A program made the translations under genes and the position numbers. A DNA stretch of 64,000 bases from Cololabis saira (taxonomy: Eukaryota > Chordata > Actinopteri > Beloniformes > Belonidae), in contig NC_084587.1 in NCBI RefSeq assembly GCF_033807715.1, positions 21,313,017 to 21,377,016 of the forward strand, written 5' to 3'. Below, piece by piece: positions 37,201-58,729 of the stretch (positions are counted from its first letter, which is position 1; every line of letters begins with the position of its first letter). The notes under the pieces were generated by a model. It worked only from the letters and a program-made list of their open reading frames with translations. It ran no database searches and was not told where the DNA came from.

Positions 37201-40200
37201 AGGATAAAGCTCAGCAATAAATGAAATGCGTTAAGATTTGTTTAAAAGAGAGACAGCAGCAGGGATGAAGCTGTTCCTGTAGCGTGTGGTCCTTTTTCTG
37301 GAGACTATGAATCTGCGTCCTGGGGGCAGTAGCTGGAACTCACATGGGAGGCCTCATTGGGGATGGAGCTGGCGAGCCGCTGCAACTGTTTAGCGTACAG
37401 CGACTCCAGGCCCAGCTGTGTTTCCCCAATCAGCCGACCTGACCATTTAATGATCTGGTTGAGTGAGCTCCTTTCTTTTAGGTGCCGGTTTCCGAACCAT
37501 GATGCTAATGAAAAAGTTAAAACAGATTCAATAAAAGCATGATAAAAAAGTGTCATCATGGTCCTATCTATGTGGAAATGGGACAACTTCCTCAGACAGA
37601 ACGGCCGCTGGTGTCCCTTCCTGCTCACAGCTTTGCAGTTCTCTTTAAATTTTAAGGTAGAGTCAATGATTGTCCCCAGATATTTATAGGACTGTACTTG
37701 TTTAATGACTTGTCCCTTAATCATAACAGGTTCAGGTGTTTTGGCATTCTTCCTGAAATCAATTGCCATGTCTTTGGTCTTTGTCAGATTGAGCTGTAAG
37801 TATGAGTCTTCACACCACTTGACAAAGTTGTCAACAACAGGGCCGTGGTCATTTTCATTTCCCTGCAGGGACTCACAGAGTCATCTGTCTACTTTAGAAT
37901 GAGGCGGTTGTTAAAAGTGCTCTGACATATTAGTGTTTAAGATGAATAACAAGTGTGAGAGCATGCATCCTTGTGCTGAGCCTGTGGAGGAACACATTCT
38001 GTCAGATAAAAACCCATTAACTCTGACTCTCTGTGTCCTGTTTCCTAAGAAGTTTAAAATCAAGCCCACAAGATTTGTACTCAAGTTAAAATGTTCTAAA
38101 AGCCTCTGCGTTAAAATGTGCGGCCATGTTAGTATCACTATTATTATTAATTATTAGTAAGAGGACACTATAATAGATGCATAAGAGCACAATCATGACA
38201 GGGCTACATGTCAAACCAACAACCGTTTGAGATGATAAGATGATGATCAGCACAGGGACATATGACCTTACCAGACGTGGGAGTACTGCTCAAGGCCCAC
38301 CAGGGCGTGATCGGGGTTGTTGAAGACGCTCTGCTGAACTCGAAGTTCTGCCCGTGAGGGGCCACAGATGGTGGGCTGTCTGGGAGTCCCGTTCTTCACG
38401 GCAAAACAGGAACTAATGAAACCAATCGGCACCGTCTGGACGTTTCCTTTAACGCAACACAATCAAAAGTATTATTTTGGGTTGTAACTTATTGCTCGGA
38501 TGCAGCTTTCTGTTTGTGACATTAAAGACTTGTTTAATTTAACGATACAGACGCATTTAACCCGTCCTCAGTGCTTGATAGGTATCTTTAGGTGAACACA
38601 CTTAGAAGTAGTAATGAAAGACTCCAAGCTTCACTCTTGCTTGCTGGGTGTGTGATGGTGATACCATACCTGTCAAGTCTTCCGTTTTGGCCGTCAAACT
38701 ACCGTATTTTACCCCTCCTTCCCACCGTCCTCCCGTATCAGTATTTTCCCTGAAATTTCCCGTTTTATAATATAATAATTCAAACTACAAACTGAATTGC
38801 CACTAGCCTCGCGAGAACTGCCACCTGCTGTAGCCTGGGTGGCAGTTCTCGCGAGGTTAGTGGCGACAACAGGAGCAAACTCAGCACCAAATCCTAGAGA
38901 TGGGTGGATGAAACCAGTGAAGACATTTCTGCCCAAAAAGCGAAGACTTTGTGTAAATATGTCTAAAAATGGGAATGCGAATTTACTTTCCTAAAGAGGA
39001 GCATGCCGGGGCTCAGTTAACCGTACTGAAAGATTTGTAACTGTGTTTTTAGTGTCTCTCACTCGTGAGCGAAGGACCATCAGCAGCAACAGCTGGAGGC
39101 ACAGAAAATGTGAGTGTAAAAAAAAAAAGTAAATGTTTCATTTGAAGACAATCAATGTGTATATAAAGTCAAAATATTTAACATAAAAAATGTGCTTTAT
39201 TTCACTTTTGTGTTTTCATTTAGGCTATATTATAGTAATTACACACATAGGAATGTCCAAAGCCTATCAGATTCTGAGCACATAATTGTAGTTTGTAAGT
39301 GGTTTACAGGTAGTTATTTTAGATTTCTCGTAAACTTGTCTTAAAATGTAAGATACTGGACCTCGGTTGGGCTGGTGGAAAATGTCCCTTATTTTTCATT
39401 TCATTTAATTTTTTATTTATTCCAATCATGGAAATATGCAAACAGAAAAAAACAAAAAACAAACAAGTAAAATAACAACAACACAATCATCAACTAAAGC
39501 ATATTCCATAACCAGAAAGGAGCAGGAAGAAGAAAATCTTATTACCTGCCCCTCTCTCAAAACAAAATTGAACTATAATAACAGATGGTCTGCACAATTA
39601 CAATTACTCAGTTAACATCACAAAGAAACAAAAACAAAAAAATCAAAGATAGATTGTCTGTCTCCATACGCATATATTATAAATCTTAACTATTTCATCG
39701 ATACATTGCTATGTTTTTTTTTCAACTGAAATATGTTTATACAGCCCTTTAAATCATCATGTAATGAAACTTAATTCCAACAACAGAAACACTCATCTCT
39801 GCTTTAAAGTTGCTCGGGCAAGTAGATTGAACTGAAAGTAAACATGTATTGTAAATTTCCTGGTAATGCTTTACATTTAGCTGTGCACATGATTGTGAGT
39901 GTCTGTAACTTAACCAAATCATCGAGTTTCAGTAATCTTCATTCAATAAATAATCTGTTGGTGTGTTCTCTGTAATGCGTATTATAAATAACTCTAAGTG
40001 CTCTTTTCTGTAGTAAAAATAAAGGATTCATATTTGTTGGATATGTGTTGCCCCAGACTGCAACACAATAAAATACAGAGGTGTCAAGTAACGAAGTAAA
40101 AATACTTCGTTACCTTACTTAAGTAGAAATTTTGGTTATCTATACTTCACTGGAGTAATTATTTTTCAGACGACTTTTTACTTTTACTCCTTAAATTTTC

Positions 40201-41109
40201 ACGCAATTATCTGTACTTTTTACTCCTTACATTTTAAAAAAACAGCCTTGTTACTTTATTTCATTTCGGCCTTTAAAAAAAAATTTGGTTGTGGCACAGA
40301 TGTTCTTGTCCAGTTTTGTTCTTACATCCGTTGCCCTCAGATTCCTGCAACTAAACTTGGATGTACATTCCAATAAACATTAGGATAAATGATAACATGC
40401 CTCTGAAGTTTGACTTTTTGCACCATTACAATACTTATAGGCAACTAGTCATCATATCTCCTGCTCTTTGAAACACATGTTAATGCTCAATAGTACACAT
40501 ATATGGTAATTTAATATATTTGCATTATACTAAGATGCATTCATTTTCAATGGCTTTTGTCCTTAATGGCTTTTTCCCCCCTTACATTACTTTTACTTTT
40601 ATACTTTAAGTAGTTTTTAAACCAGTACTTTTATACTTTTACTTGAGTAAAAAACTTGAGTTGATACTTCAACTTCTACAGGAGTGTTTTTAAACTCTAG
40701 TATCTATACTTCTACCTGAGTAATGAATGTGAATACACCTCTGGTTAAGGCAAAATGAATGAACTTTTAAATCCCAAACTTGACAGATACTGTATGGGTG
40801 ATCCTCACCTTGCTCTAGTGCAGCCTGCAGTGATGGTGGAGGTGTTGCAGCTTTACCGGCTTCACACAAGCTGATCTTTGACACAGCAGCCTGGACGGAG
40901 GCCAGATGTTTGCGATGAGCTCTGGCACCGCTGTCCAGCATCTGTCTGTGTAAACATTCACATGTCACGGGTTATTTACAGCTCTCTATGTGAATTTCGT
41001 CACTGGCGATAAGCGTATACCTCAGATTCTTGATTTCTTTTCGCATCACAGAAACCTGCTGGTTGAGTTTGTCGATCTGCGCGTTGCAGCAGTTACACAG
41101 CGGGCTCAT
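34291..41109 (-). CDS. trmo: tRNA (adenine37-N6)-methyltransferase, six exons
   Basis: TRMO uses S-adenosylmethionine to methylate N6 of t6A37 in tRNA-Ser(GCU), making m6t6A. Exons: 41109-41021, 40945-40809, 38446-38272, 36212-36055, 35241-34648, 34526-34291; 1,389 nt, 462 residues plus stop, all phases consistent. Residues 1-75 form a probable coiled-coil leader ('[19 protein letters not shown]') with a Cys-rich start (MSPLCNCC). The TsaA-like beta-barrel domain follows: '[15 protein letters not shown]', '[18 protein letters not shown]', the SAM-site segment '[18 protein letters not shown]', and '[23 protein letters not shown]'. The last exon has '[20 protein letters not shown]' and '[14 protein letters not shown]', conserved in human TRMO. 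Exon 5 holds an acidic low-complexity linker. A longer ORF over the last exon (34,221-34,484) is in the wrong frame. The gene ends about 0.8 kb from the spag5 promoter, in the same direction. Confidence 0.96.
36541..38140 (-). pseudogene. Decayed jockey/L2-type non-LTR retrotransposon in a trmo intron
   Basis: On the minus strand, 38,138-37,911 reads as reverse-transcriptase sequence ('[15 protein letters not shown]', the usual QGCVLSPLLF motif), and 37,769-37,305 as the following part ('[16 protein letters not shown]', '[19 protein letters not shown]', '[10 protein letters not shown]'). The pieces are separated by frameshifts and the catalytic aspartates are missing or damaged. The 3' end is near 36,541. 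A second LINE is inserted near its tail. Confidence 0.82.
36718..37150 (+). mobile_element. 5'-truncated LINE inserted in the jockey-type LINE
   Basis: The plus strand reads as the C-terminal part of an endonuclease/reverse-transcriptase LINE, with stops: '[20 protein letters not shown]', '[11 protein letters not shown]', '[19 protein letters not shown]'. It ends in a GTAA tail (about 37,126-37,150), the microsatellite-like tail of some non-LTR families. The flanks are AAAAACCAAGGT at 36,706-36,717 and again at 37,151-37,162, a 12-bp target-site duplication. Confidence 0.85.
38658..39060 (+). pseudogene. hAT-like transposon relic with start of transposase
   Basis: The left part (TACCTGTCAAGTCTTCCG) resembles the end of a fish hAT element. 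At about 38,949-39,000 a frame gives '[13 protein letters not shown]', similar to the N-terminal 'KEWE.EF.FLKKS' of hAT transposases, with an in-frame stop just before. The rest of the transposase is missing. A 24-bp hairpin lies inside at 38,802-38,861. Confidence 0.5.
39380..40075 (-). repeat. Probable LINE 3' region
   Basis: In the large trmo intron, with poly-A-like tracts and the pattern ATTCCAATCATGGAAATATGC followed by AACAAAAAAC runs. On the minus strand this looks like the 3' end of a fish LINE. There is no ORF, and the assignment is by general resemblance only. Confidence 0.35.
40076..40743. mobile_element. hAT-like non-autonomous element
   Basis: The ends are CAGAGGTGTCAAGTAAC and, on the other strand, CAGAGGTGTATTCACAT. 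Sub-terminal regions are packed with 'TACTTTTACTT / AAGTA' repeats. It sits between trmo exons 2 and 3. The interior has no ORF and the 8-bp flanks do not match, so it is probably old. Confidence 0.6.
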
Positions 41110-41494
41110 CTTTCAGTTTTAAGGAACGGGATTTAACTGGGAGCTGATTTCGGGTTTGACAGAGAGAAACACAACAGACGGAGGAGGAAATGTGGGAGTC
41201 TCCCAACGCGGAAGCACGTGTTGGGTTTTATTGTTGGCCAACCAGGAGTGTTTCATGTGACTACCAAACGCTCTAAAGATAATCCGGGCAGTGAAAGTCT
41301 TCTCTCAGTTGGACTTTTATAGTATATAGCAGTTTTTAATAGCTGTTCTACTACTTGTACGCAATTTTATGTGTAAAATGTGTAAAATGCACAAATTAAA
41401 TGATGAATTGTCACAAGAATCGCATTCATCTGCATGCTTTAAACAGCAGGGGGCAGCAGAGAGAAAACTCCCTGAAAGGAAAAGGAAAGTGCTA

Positions 41495-41604
<110 letters not shown>

Positions 41605-41878
41605 GGCGGACAAAAGTAAAGAAAATATAAATGCTATCAAAGCCTCTTACAGGAAAATATTTTGGGAAAGGATCATTCCTTTTCAGGGCTTGGTAACTAT
41701 AGTCCAAAAACATGCATTCAAATAAATATAAAATATTACATTACTGATGAAATAGGAATAAGTGAATAAATACGATTGTGCTATTTCCTTTAAACTTGGA
41801 GAATTACAATTGTAAACAATATAAATACAATACAAAGTACTCATGATTCAATTATATTATTGCACTGCCAGTTGCGAC

Positions 41879-41985
41879 AATTCAATTCAATTTTATTTGT
41901 ATAGCGTCTAATACAACAGATGTCTCTAGACGCTTTCCAGAGACCCAGAACATCCAGAACATGACAAGGGGCAAGATGTGTGCCA
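41879..41985. repeat. Dispersed fish repeat fragment
   Basis: AATTCAATTCAATTTTATTT followed by GTATAGCGTCTAATACAAC and CTTTCCAGAGACCCAGAACAT is the pattern of a common fish SINE/LINE 3' end. Only this end is seen. Confidence 0.5.
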
Positions 41986-44022
41986 AAGTTCATGAACTGG
42001 CCCACATGTGAGTTTTGGCTTGTATTGTGTGATTCAAAGGTGGTCCAGATTTCAAAAGTTAGTTTTGACATGTGATATGGCGTGTCTGCTGGCTATGTGG
42101 TTGACTTCAGGCGGTCACACTCAGAAGGCATCAGTGCTGTCAGTCAAAGTCACATGTGGTCCAAAGAAAACTGCAGATATGGGCCAAGTTTGGCCCAAAC
42201 GTCCTCCGTTATCTGGAACAGTGTTGTTGGACGTGTCAACTCCTCGTTCAACTCAACAAGTTTGAAACTGGTTATAGAACAATAGCAGGGACTTGCACTG
42301 AAAAAACAGGTGATCCAAATTCTCTATTACTGTCCCACTAAACCTGCAACTATTACGTTTTTTCATTTAATTTGTTTCTTAATTCTTTTCTTTGTAGTTC
42401 GATAGGTTTGGTTTGGGATTTGATAAATTAAATAAATAATAATTTTTAAAAAATCATTAAAGTTTGATATACATTGTTCAAAATTTTACAACCTCATCCT
42501 TTTTAAATTCCTTTAACAAATATATTCTTATTTTGGGAGTTTGAAAGAAAAATGTCTGAAAAAATATTTCTTAAATTTGTTCATACATTTAGTATCACAG
42601 AGATGCAGATCTGTCTCAGAAATGGGGAGATGTTGTTTTTAGGCATCAATTTCACAGAGGTGTGCATAGATTTGTTCATTTTATTATACTCTTAATTGTG
42701 AAATATACTTGAAATGTTGTGGGAAAACTCCCCAAATTGTAAAAAACAGAAACAGTTTCCATTTTTATCTGAAAAGTGGGCAATAGTCCTTATTCCTTTG
42801 GTTTTTCCATTCCTCTTTCCTCTTTTCCATTCCCCCTTCTGTTGTGAGAAACAAAACGGATGGCACAGCAGTTTTCCATAGAGGAGGATTCGTTGATAGA
42901 AATGACAAACGGAAATGATTTAACCGACAAATTCCACCAGATATTTAAACGCTGTAATATGGCGTCAAACATAAATCCACATAGATTCAACAAAACATAA
43001 ACTAGCTACAGAAAAACTCTGACACACCAGCAGCTGTAATTATTCCACCGACATGCACTATTTTTTTGATATCACAACAAAATTTTTAAGCCCTGCACTT
43101 TATCTTAATTAGTTTTTTTTAACTTTATTGTTTTGTAAGATGTAGGAATTTTATGACATTTTATAATTCTTCACTTGTACTGTCAGCAAAATATGCAAAA
43201 CTAAAATAAACATGTTTTACTTCAGATTAAATCATAAAAATATATTGTTCACACTCTATAAATGTACTCTGTAATTCATTAACCAGTAAGAACACTATGG
43301 ACACTGAGGGTAGTCAAAATAATAAAATTCATCCGCTTTATGATAGTTAATTCCTTTTCTTTAAAAAAAGAAAAGGAAATACCGATTCTGGATATTTAAA
43401 CAGCTAACAAGGTTTTGCACAAAGAAAAACACTTTGCTGCAAAATAAATTCATGTTCTTCTCAAACAGCGACATAAATAGTATTGTTCTATTTACTATTG
43501 CAGGATTTAAACAACACAAATCAATAAAAGATGTGTAGATCACCAAAAGCTGAAATATAATTAATAAAACACAAAACTTACTTGATAAAGATGCTTAAAC
43601 CTTTGAAGATATAAGACAGCATATTCTACAGATGCTGCAACTACAGTAATTTACTTTCAAAGCCTTCATTGAAGAATATTTGGAAGCAAATTAGTCAATT
43701 GGTCAGATGTTCATCCCCCAGCAAGACAGTGGCCGAAAACATTTGAACAAAATAAAGAGACACCAGTTGAAGATGTGTACTGTAGCTGTAACCACCACCT
43801 CAAACAAAAGCCCTGTTTTCAATAAAATATATATTATTTTCTCATTGTTGCTTATCTTTCTAGTGCAGCTTTATTGCCAAATTTCTGGATCATTTAACAC
43901 CTGAACTCCTTTAACATAAACAAAAACGGCAAATTTGAGTAGCCATCTTTCATTGTTATCACAATTGAAGCTGTTGGATAATGGAAAATAACGACCAACG
44001 TCTCACATTGTGTGCTATGAAC

Positions 44023-44028
44023 TTTATT
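44023..44028 (-). terminator. Likely hemgn polyadenylation signal
   Basis: AATAAA on the minus strand about 405 nt after the hemgn stop. Assigned by position. Confidence 0.45.
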
Positions 44029-44431
44029 TGATTTAAAAATATATTTTTACAAAGTCATATCAAAGAAAATCCACAATTACAAATATATAATTAATAGGAG
44101 TTCATTCATATCCATCAGTCTTAAATAAAGCAAGCATATTTTGCTGTTACTAAATGCAAAGTATATATATATATATGTCTTTTTTTTTTTAATCATAAAA
44201 CTTTTCTGTGAAGCACAACCCAAAATAAATAACCATACAGGTTTGGTTTGCATTCATACATTTTCAAAATAAGCAATGCATAAGCTCAACACATTCGCTC
44301 TCTTCCGTCAAAGGATTGCGCACTAACCAAAATAACACTCAGACACGAAGTGTGACCTAAAGGGGACTCTCTGGCGTTGCATGTTCCTAACACAAGCAAT
44401 ATCTGAACAGTCAGTGTTGGAAAAATTAAAA

Positions 44432-46154
44432 TCAATTTCCTGGAAAATATTCCTGAGGCAGAGAAGCAGAGGAAAAGGTAGGAACTGAATACATTCTGGT
44501 TTGTTCAGGTACGTTGGTCAACAGCATTTCATTCACACCTAAAAGAAGATAAATACAGAAATAGTTAATGGTTGAAAAGGAGATACATTTGGAGAAGATC
44601 ACCACATCTGCTTTCACTCATACCTTCATCAGCTCTTTTATCTTGTGATGGAGCAATGTCTTCTTCCTCATCTGGGCCCAAGTCTTCAATCAGGACCTGG
44701 TCAAGGGCCTCTCTGGCTTGGGACTCTGTGTAGAGGTTCTCCACCTGGTTACGAGCTATGGGAGGAGCGAGAAATGCAGCTGGAGCAGAGTCTTGGATCA
44801 GACTTGGGGCTGTAAAAGCAACAGGAGCTGGTTCTGGTGTTGAAGCTGCTGCTGCTGCTGCTCGAGCTGGAGCTGAATCTTGGACAGGAGCTTCAGAGAT
44901 CTCTACAGCTGTATTAAATGGAGGTCGAGGAATCAGAAGGGGACCAAAGATTGAGCTCTGGAAAGATCCGAGCACTGGTGCAGGAGCAGGTGCAGCAGGG
45001 ACAGAAGGTGGCTGCGGTTCCTTGGCCAGCATCGAGGTGAGAGAACCTGATATTTGATCTGAAATGAATGCAGCAGGTTCAGGTGCCACTATGACTGCGG
45101 GAGCTGCAGCTGCCTCTTCCCCCACGACCGACAGCTGTGGCGTGGGCTCAGTCTTCCTGGGCCTCCCTCTCCTCTTTGAGCCAGCCTTGTTTTCAGACCT
45201 TGATCTTTTCCTTTGGCTCTCTATCCTGAACAAGCACAACAATCCCAATTAAGTTCAACAGCAACTGACACAGTTCTTTGTGATACTTTTGCAAAGCTAA
45301 TAGTACAAAGTCCTTGAGTGAGATCTGGGATGTCAATAGACCAAGCAGAGCAACCTTTGGTTTCCTCTTGCTCCATATTCAATAGAAACCGTAGGGGTGA
45401 TAAGCAGCAAGGGAACTGATAGAGGTTTTTTTTTAACCATGTCCTGTAAAGTGCATGATTCCAATGCTTTGCAAGTGGGTGAGTCTCAAATGTAATGAGC
45501 ACATACTGTATTTAGAATATTATTCCACATCTATACAGTACTTAAATTTGTGTTATATCCTCTCAGCTGTGCTGCAAATGAAGGTTACTGCATAAACACT
45601 GTTTTCAAACAAATTTACCCAAAAACCCACTGGTTAGTTTCCTTCTCTTCTGCTTCGGCTTTTCTCTTCCTGAGAAGGTCCCTGTCTCGCAGTCGGCGCC
45701 GTATTCCACCTTTAAGACAGAAACCCATTCATAGAAACCAGATGTTTATGTGCGAAACATAAAACCATCGACACAGAAGCTGCATGCATTTGTTACACAT
45801 GACTGGCTAATATGAGAGACTATAAACAGACAAGCTTTTAAGAGATGTTTTTTTCTCTCTCACTCTCTCACTCTCTCTCTGCACACTGGCAGTTTCATAA
45901 CAGACATATTTACATGCCTGACTTTGCTTACAATTATACAGAGAAACTAAATGTATCTGCAGTGTCTTGCATTATTGCTTAAATGTTCAGCATAAGTTTT
46001 CAAGTGTCGAAGAAGGTCTCATTCAATATACAGCATGGAAATAATGTCACATAATTTCAAAAGAAGACAGAAATTTAGAAAAAAAGTCACCTTCCTCCTC
46101 ATTCTGGTTTTCAATTTCCAATTCTTGCCTCTTTTCTTGCGACGAGTCCTCCAT
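44432..46154 (-). CDS. hemgn: Hemogen, erythroid nuclear protein, four exons
   Basis: Hemogen is a nuclear protein of red-cell precursors that supports erythroid differentiation. Exons: 46154-46091, 45709-45619, 45225-44624, 44538-44432; 864 nt, 287 residues plus stop, phases consistent. The family signature is in exon 2: 'RLRDRDLLRKRKAEAEEKET' then 'NQWVFG', against human 'SLRNRELLRKRKAEVHEKET' then 'SQWLFG'. Next come the basic stretch 'QRKRSRSENK' and 'KRRGRPRK' (69-76), a nuclear localisation signal with an AT-hook-like GRP core. The rest is Ala/Pro-rich, then acidic ('DLGPDEEEDIAP'). It is shorter than human (484) and lacks the long repeat region. Outside residues 22-76 similarity is poor, as known for fish hemogens. 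Its position between trmo and anp32b, as on human 9q22, supports the call. The first ATG of exon 1 was used. Confidence 0.9.
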
Positions 46155-46320
46155 TCTGACTCTTGCTATGAATGAATTCAACTGAAGGCGCGCAACTACA
46201 GGGAAGGAGATAGTAAAACGTCTGACTGTTGTCTATTCCCACCCCATAGATGTATTATCTGGTTAACCATTACCATAGAGCAGGGAGAGTTCTTGCAGCT
46301 TGTGCCTTATCATATTTGTA
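46155..46320 (-). promoter_or_regulatory. hemgn upstream region with GATA and CACCC motifs
   Basis: Within 160 bp upstream of the hemgn ATG are three WGATAR motifs (46,208-46,213 on plus; 46,255-46,260 and 46,307-46,312 on minus) and a CCACCCC box (46,239-46,245). GATA1 and KLF1 bind such motifs in erythroid promoters. Function is inferred. Confidence 0.45.
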
Positions 46321-48200
46321 AAGCCGGAGGAATTGGCACAGTACTGTCAGAGAATGAAAAAGAGAGAGAGAGCGACAGGGCAGCCTGTGTTGGGAGGGGG
46401 GGCAGGCAGTGTAAGAAAAAAAAACATGGTAAACTAATAAATGAATGAAATACAGCAGTTGATCCTGAAAACCATGAAGGTTTGAGTTGATCAATGGTTA
46501 CATTTGGACTATTGCTCATTTTTAAACTACATAATTATGCTGTAAGCTGCAAAAAAGGTAGACCTGCATGCAGTTTTGTAAAGAAATACTCCAAAATCCT
46601 GCATGTGGCTAAAAGACTAATTTATTTGGGGCGAGGTAAACTGTTGCAGAGCCTGAAACAAAGGCAGACACCCTGTCTTTAAAGTGGAACAGGGGCATAC
46701 CCGTCTTATCTCTCAGATGGAGTGCTCCTCAGTTGGGGAGTGTTCTCAATCTTCTCACAGCACATTGAGCCCTGATGTGTGTGTTTGAGCCACTCGGAAG
46801 AAAAAAAAGCTACCCAGCAGAGTAAATAACACTCAACTGCCAATTGCCCCCAGGGCTGTAGTGGAAATGCTGAGGGGGTTCCTTTAAATTCACTGACTTC
46901 TGGAGTGGCTGGCTGGGTGGGGGGTGCTTAGTCTGAACATTTACCATCTAAACTATAGTAAAGCTGATGTGCATTGTTCACATGGGAACTTTCAAGTGCA
47001 AAAAGCTTGACTGGAAAGTAGTTTTTTAGTCCCCCCCCCACCACTTCACATACACTAGATGAAAACTGCTAACCGGGCAACAGGGCTGACTTGCAGCTGA
47101 TCAAATGATCAGTTTAACTCTGAAACTGATAACAGCCCAGAAGCGAAGTCACGGACTCCTTCCTGGTGTGCATGGCTCTCCAACCTGACAAATAGTATTA
47201 ACATTTCGATTACAGCTAAAAGCAGAAAGCTGTCAGTCTCACACACCTCCAGCAAATGAGAAATGTTTAAGCAGAGTTTCACCAAATGAGGTCTTTGATG
47301 AAACGACGCCATCTTCAGGCTGCAGAGTGTCTGTAACATACATAAGGGTCTGTCGCCAACCCTGGGACAACTCCACAGTTTATTTAAAAAAAAAGAAATA
47401 AAATAAAAACACCCAGAATATTAAAGTTGATTCTTCGGTTCATTTTAAGAAAAGTGAAAACAAGCAGGCTCAGAGTTACTCAGCAGTCCTCTTCTTCAGG
47501 ACTCCAATGTCTCAGGAAGTAAAGGGGTGGGGTTGAAGGGGGTGTCCTAGCCTCCACATGCATGCACAATGCTCTCTTTACTGCAAACCAAATCCCCCCT
47601 CCTTTCTAGTTATGTATCCAAACACAGGGGAAAATAAGAAAAAATAATAATCAGGCATTGAAAAATCTGAGAACAGAGTTTATTTGTCAAATTGAACATG
47701 AGTATCACAAATTCACCAGAGAACAGATACATTTCTTCATTAACACATGGAAAAACAGTTTTTTTTCCCAATTAAACACTGAGAATAAACATAAATATTG
47801 CAAACTTGGATTTGTATTCTAAAGTTAATGCTAAGTTCCCAGCATAACTCTCTCTTTTTAATTAGATGAACATCATTTAGGGCCAAAAAAAATGCATATG
47901 CTTTCTAAATATCTTCGTCGAGTAAAAAAAACAAAAAAACACTTCACTATTATTTCTTTGGAGAAATATAAATGCACCAAAGCAGCGTTTCAGGGGCAGC
48001 GTCATGTTTTCTGACTGCAATGCCCTTTTCAGAGGCGATGGGCGTTTCTGGACGTAGATGGCGCTGTTGAGCGTATATTTTGTTTCAGTCCCGTTTCCCT
48101 CCATGGTTTCCCCTCTCTCCGACCAACTTAGCGTTTGGCTCAGTTCATTATACAGTCCTATATTCTCCCTCCATAAGGGCATCTCTGCCTTTGGACTAGA
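46320..48200. other. Divergent intergenic region between hemgn and anp32b
   Basis: No exon seen. hemgn (minus) and anp32b (plus) start codons lie 2.1 kb apart and point away from each other. No repeat was recognised. Confidence 0.45.
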
Positions 48201-48252
48201 AGATCCCATCAAAACCCAAGAGAGAAAAGTTTAACCTTCGCAGGGGAAGAAG

Positions 48253-58057
<9,805 letters not shown>

Positions 58058-58573
58058 AAGCAAAACTGAGAACGAGAGCTTACCGAGTTTTTGCCCCCAC
58101 ACAAACCCAAACGTCCACCCTCCAACAACTCGCACCGCCTTTGTAATTCACGTTTACCCCCGCCCCCCCCCCTTACCACCACCACCTCCCAGCTCTGTGC
58201 TCTTTTTATGTGGCAAAGACTGTACCGGAAGGGTGAGCCAAGTGGAGCTGCCCCCCCACCTCTTCTCTTCTCTCCCTCCCTCCCTCCTCTTTTTTCCCCC
58301 CTCCCTTCATGAAACTGAGAGCCACCCAACACCCTCCACCTCACCCCACCCAAGGCCCCCGAGGTTCTCAGGCAGCCCGCCACTCAGCATTCCACAATTT
58401 CACTGTCAATCCCTCTTTATGTATTCCCGTGTGAGGATTTTGGGACTGGTATCTAGTTTTGGGTCTGTGCTTTTAATATTTTGTTGGATGAATTTTTTTT
58501 TTTTTTTTGGGTTTATTATTTTCCCTTTTTTTTTGTCTTAAGTTTTTTTTTCTTTTCTGTTCCTTATTTTCCC

Positions 58574-58719
58574 AATAAAATTATTGCTATAGCAGCTGTG
58601 CAACCAGCAGGCCATGGTTTTTAGTGTGGCTGCCTGTTGCACAAATCAAGGTTGTAGCTACATTTTTACTTTCTGTATGACAAAAAAAAAAAAGGAAAAA
58701 AAACAACTTTGTAAATAAA
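58574..58719 (+). terminator. anp32b polyadenylation signals
   Basis: AATAAA occurs at 58,574-58,579 and 58,714-58,719, about 520 and 660 nt after the stop codon. The first is the more likely main site. Confidence 0.75.
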
Positions 58720-58729
58720 ATGTTAACAT

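Noticed and set aside
36648..37217. 189-residue minus ORF with many Leu/Phe residues, membrane-protein-like
   Set aside because: It is the antisense of the nested LINE and its GTAA tail; the repeated 'LLTYLLTY' comes from the microsatellite.
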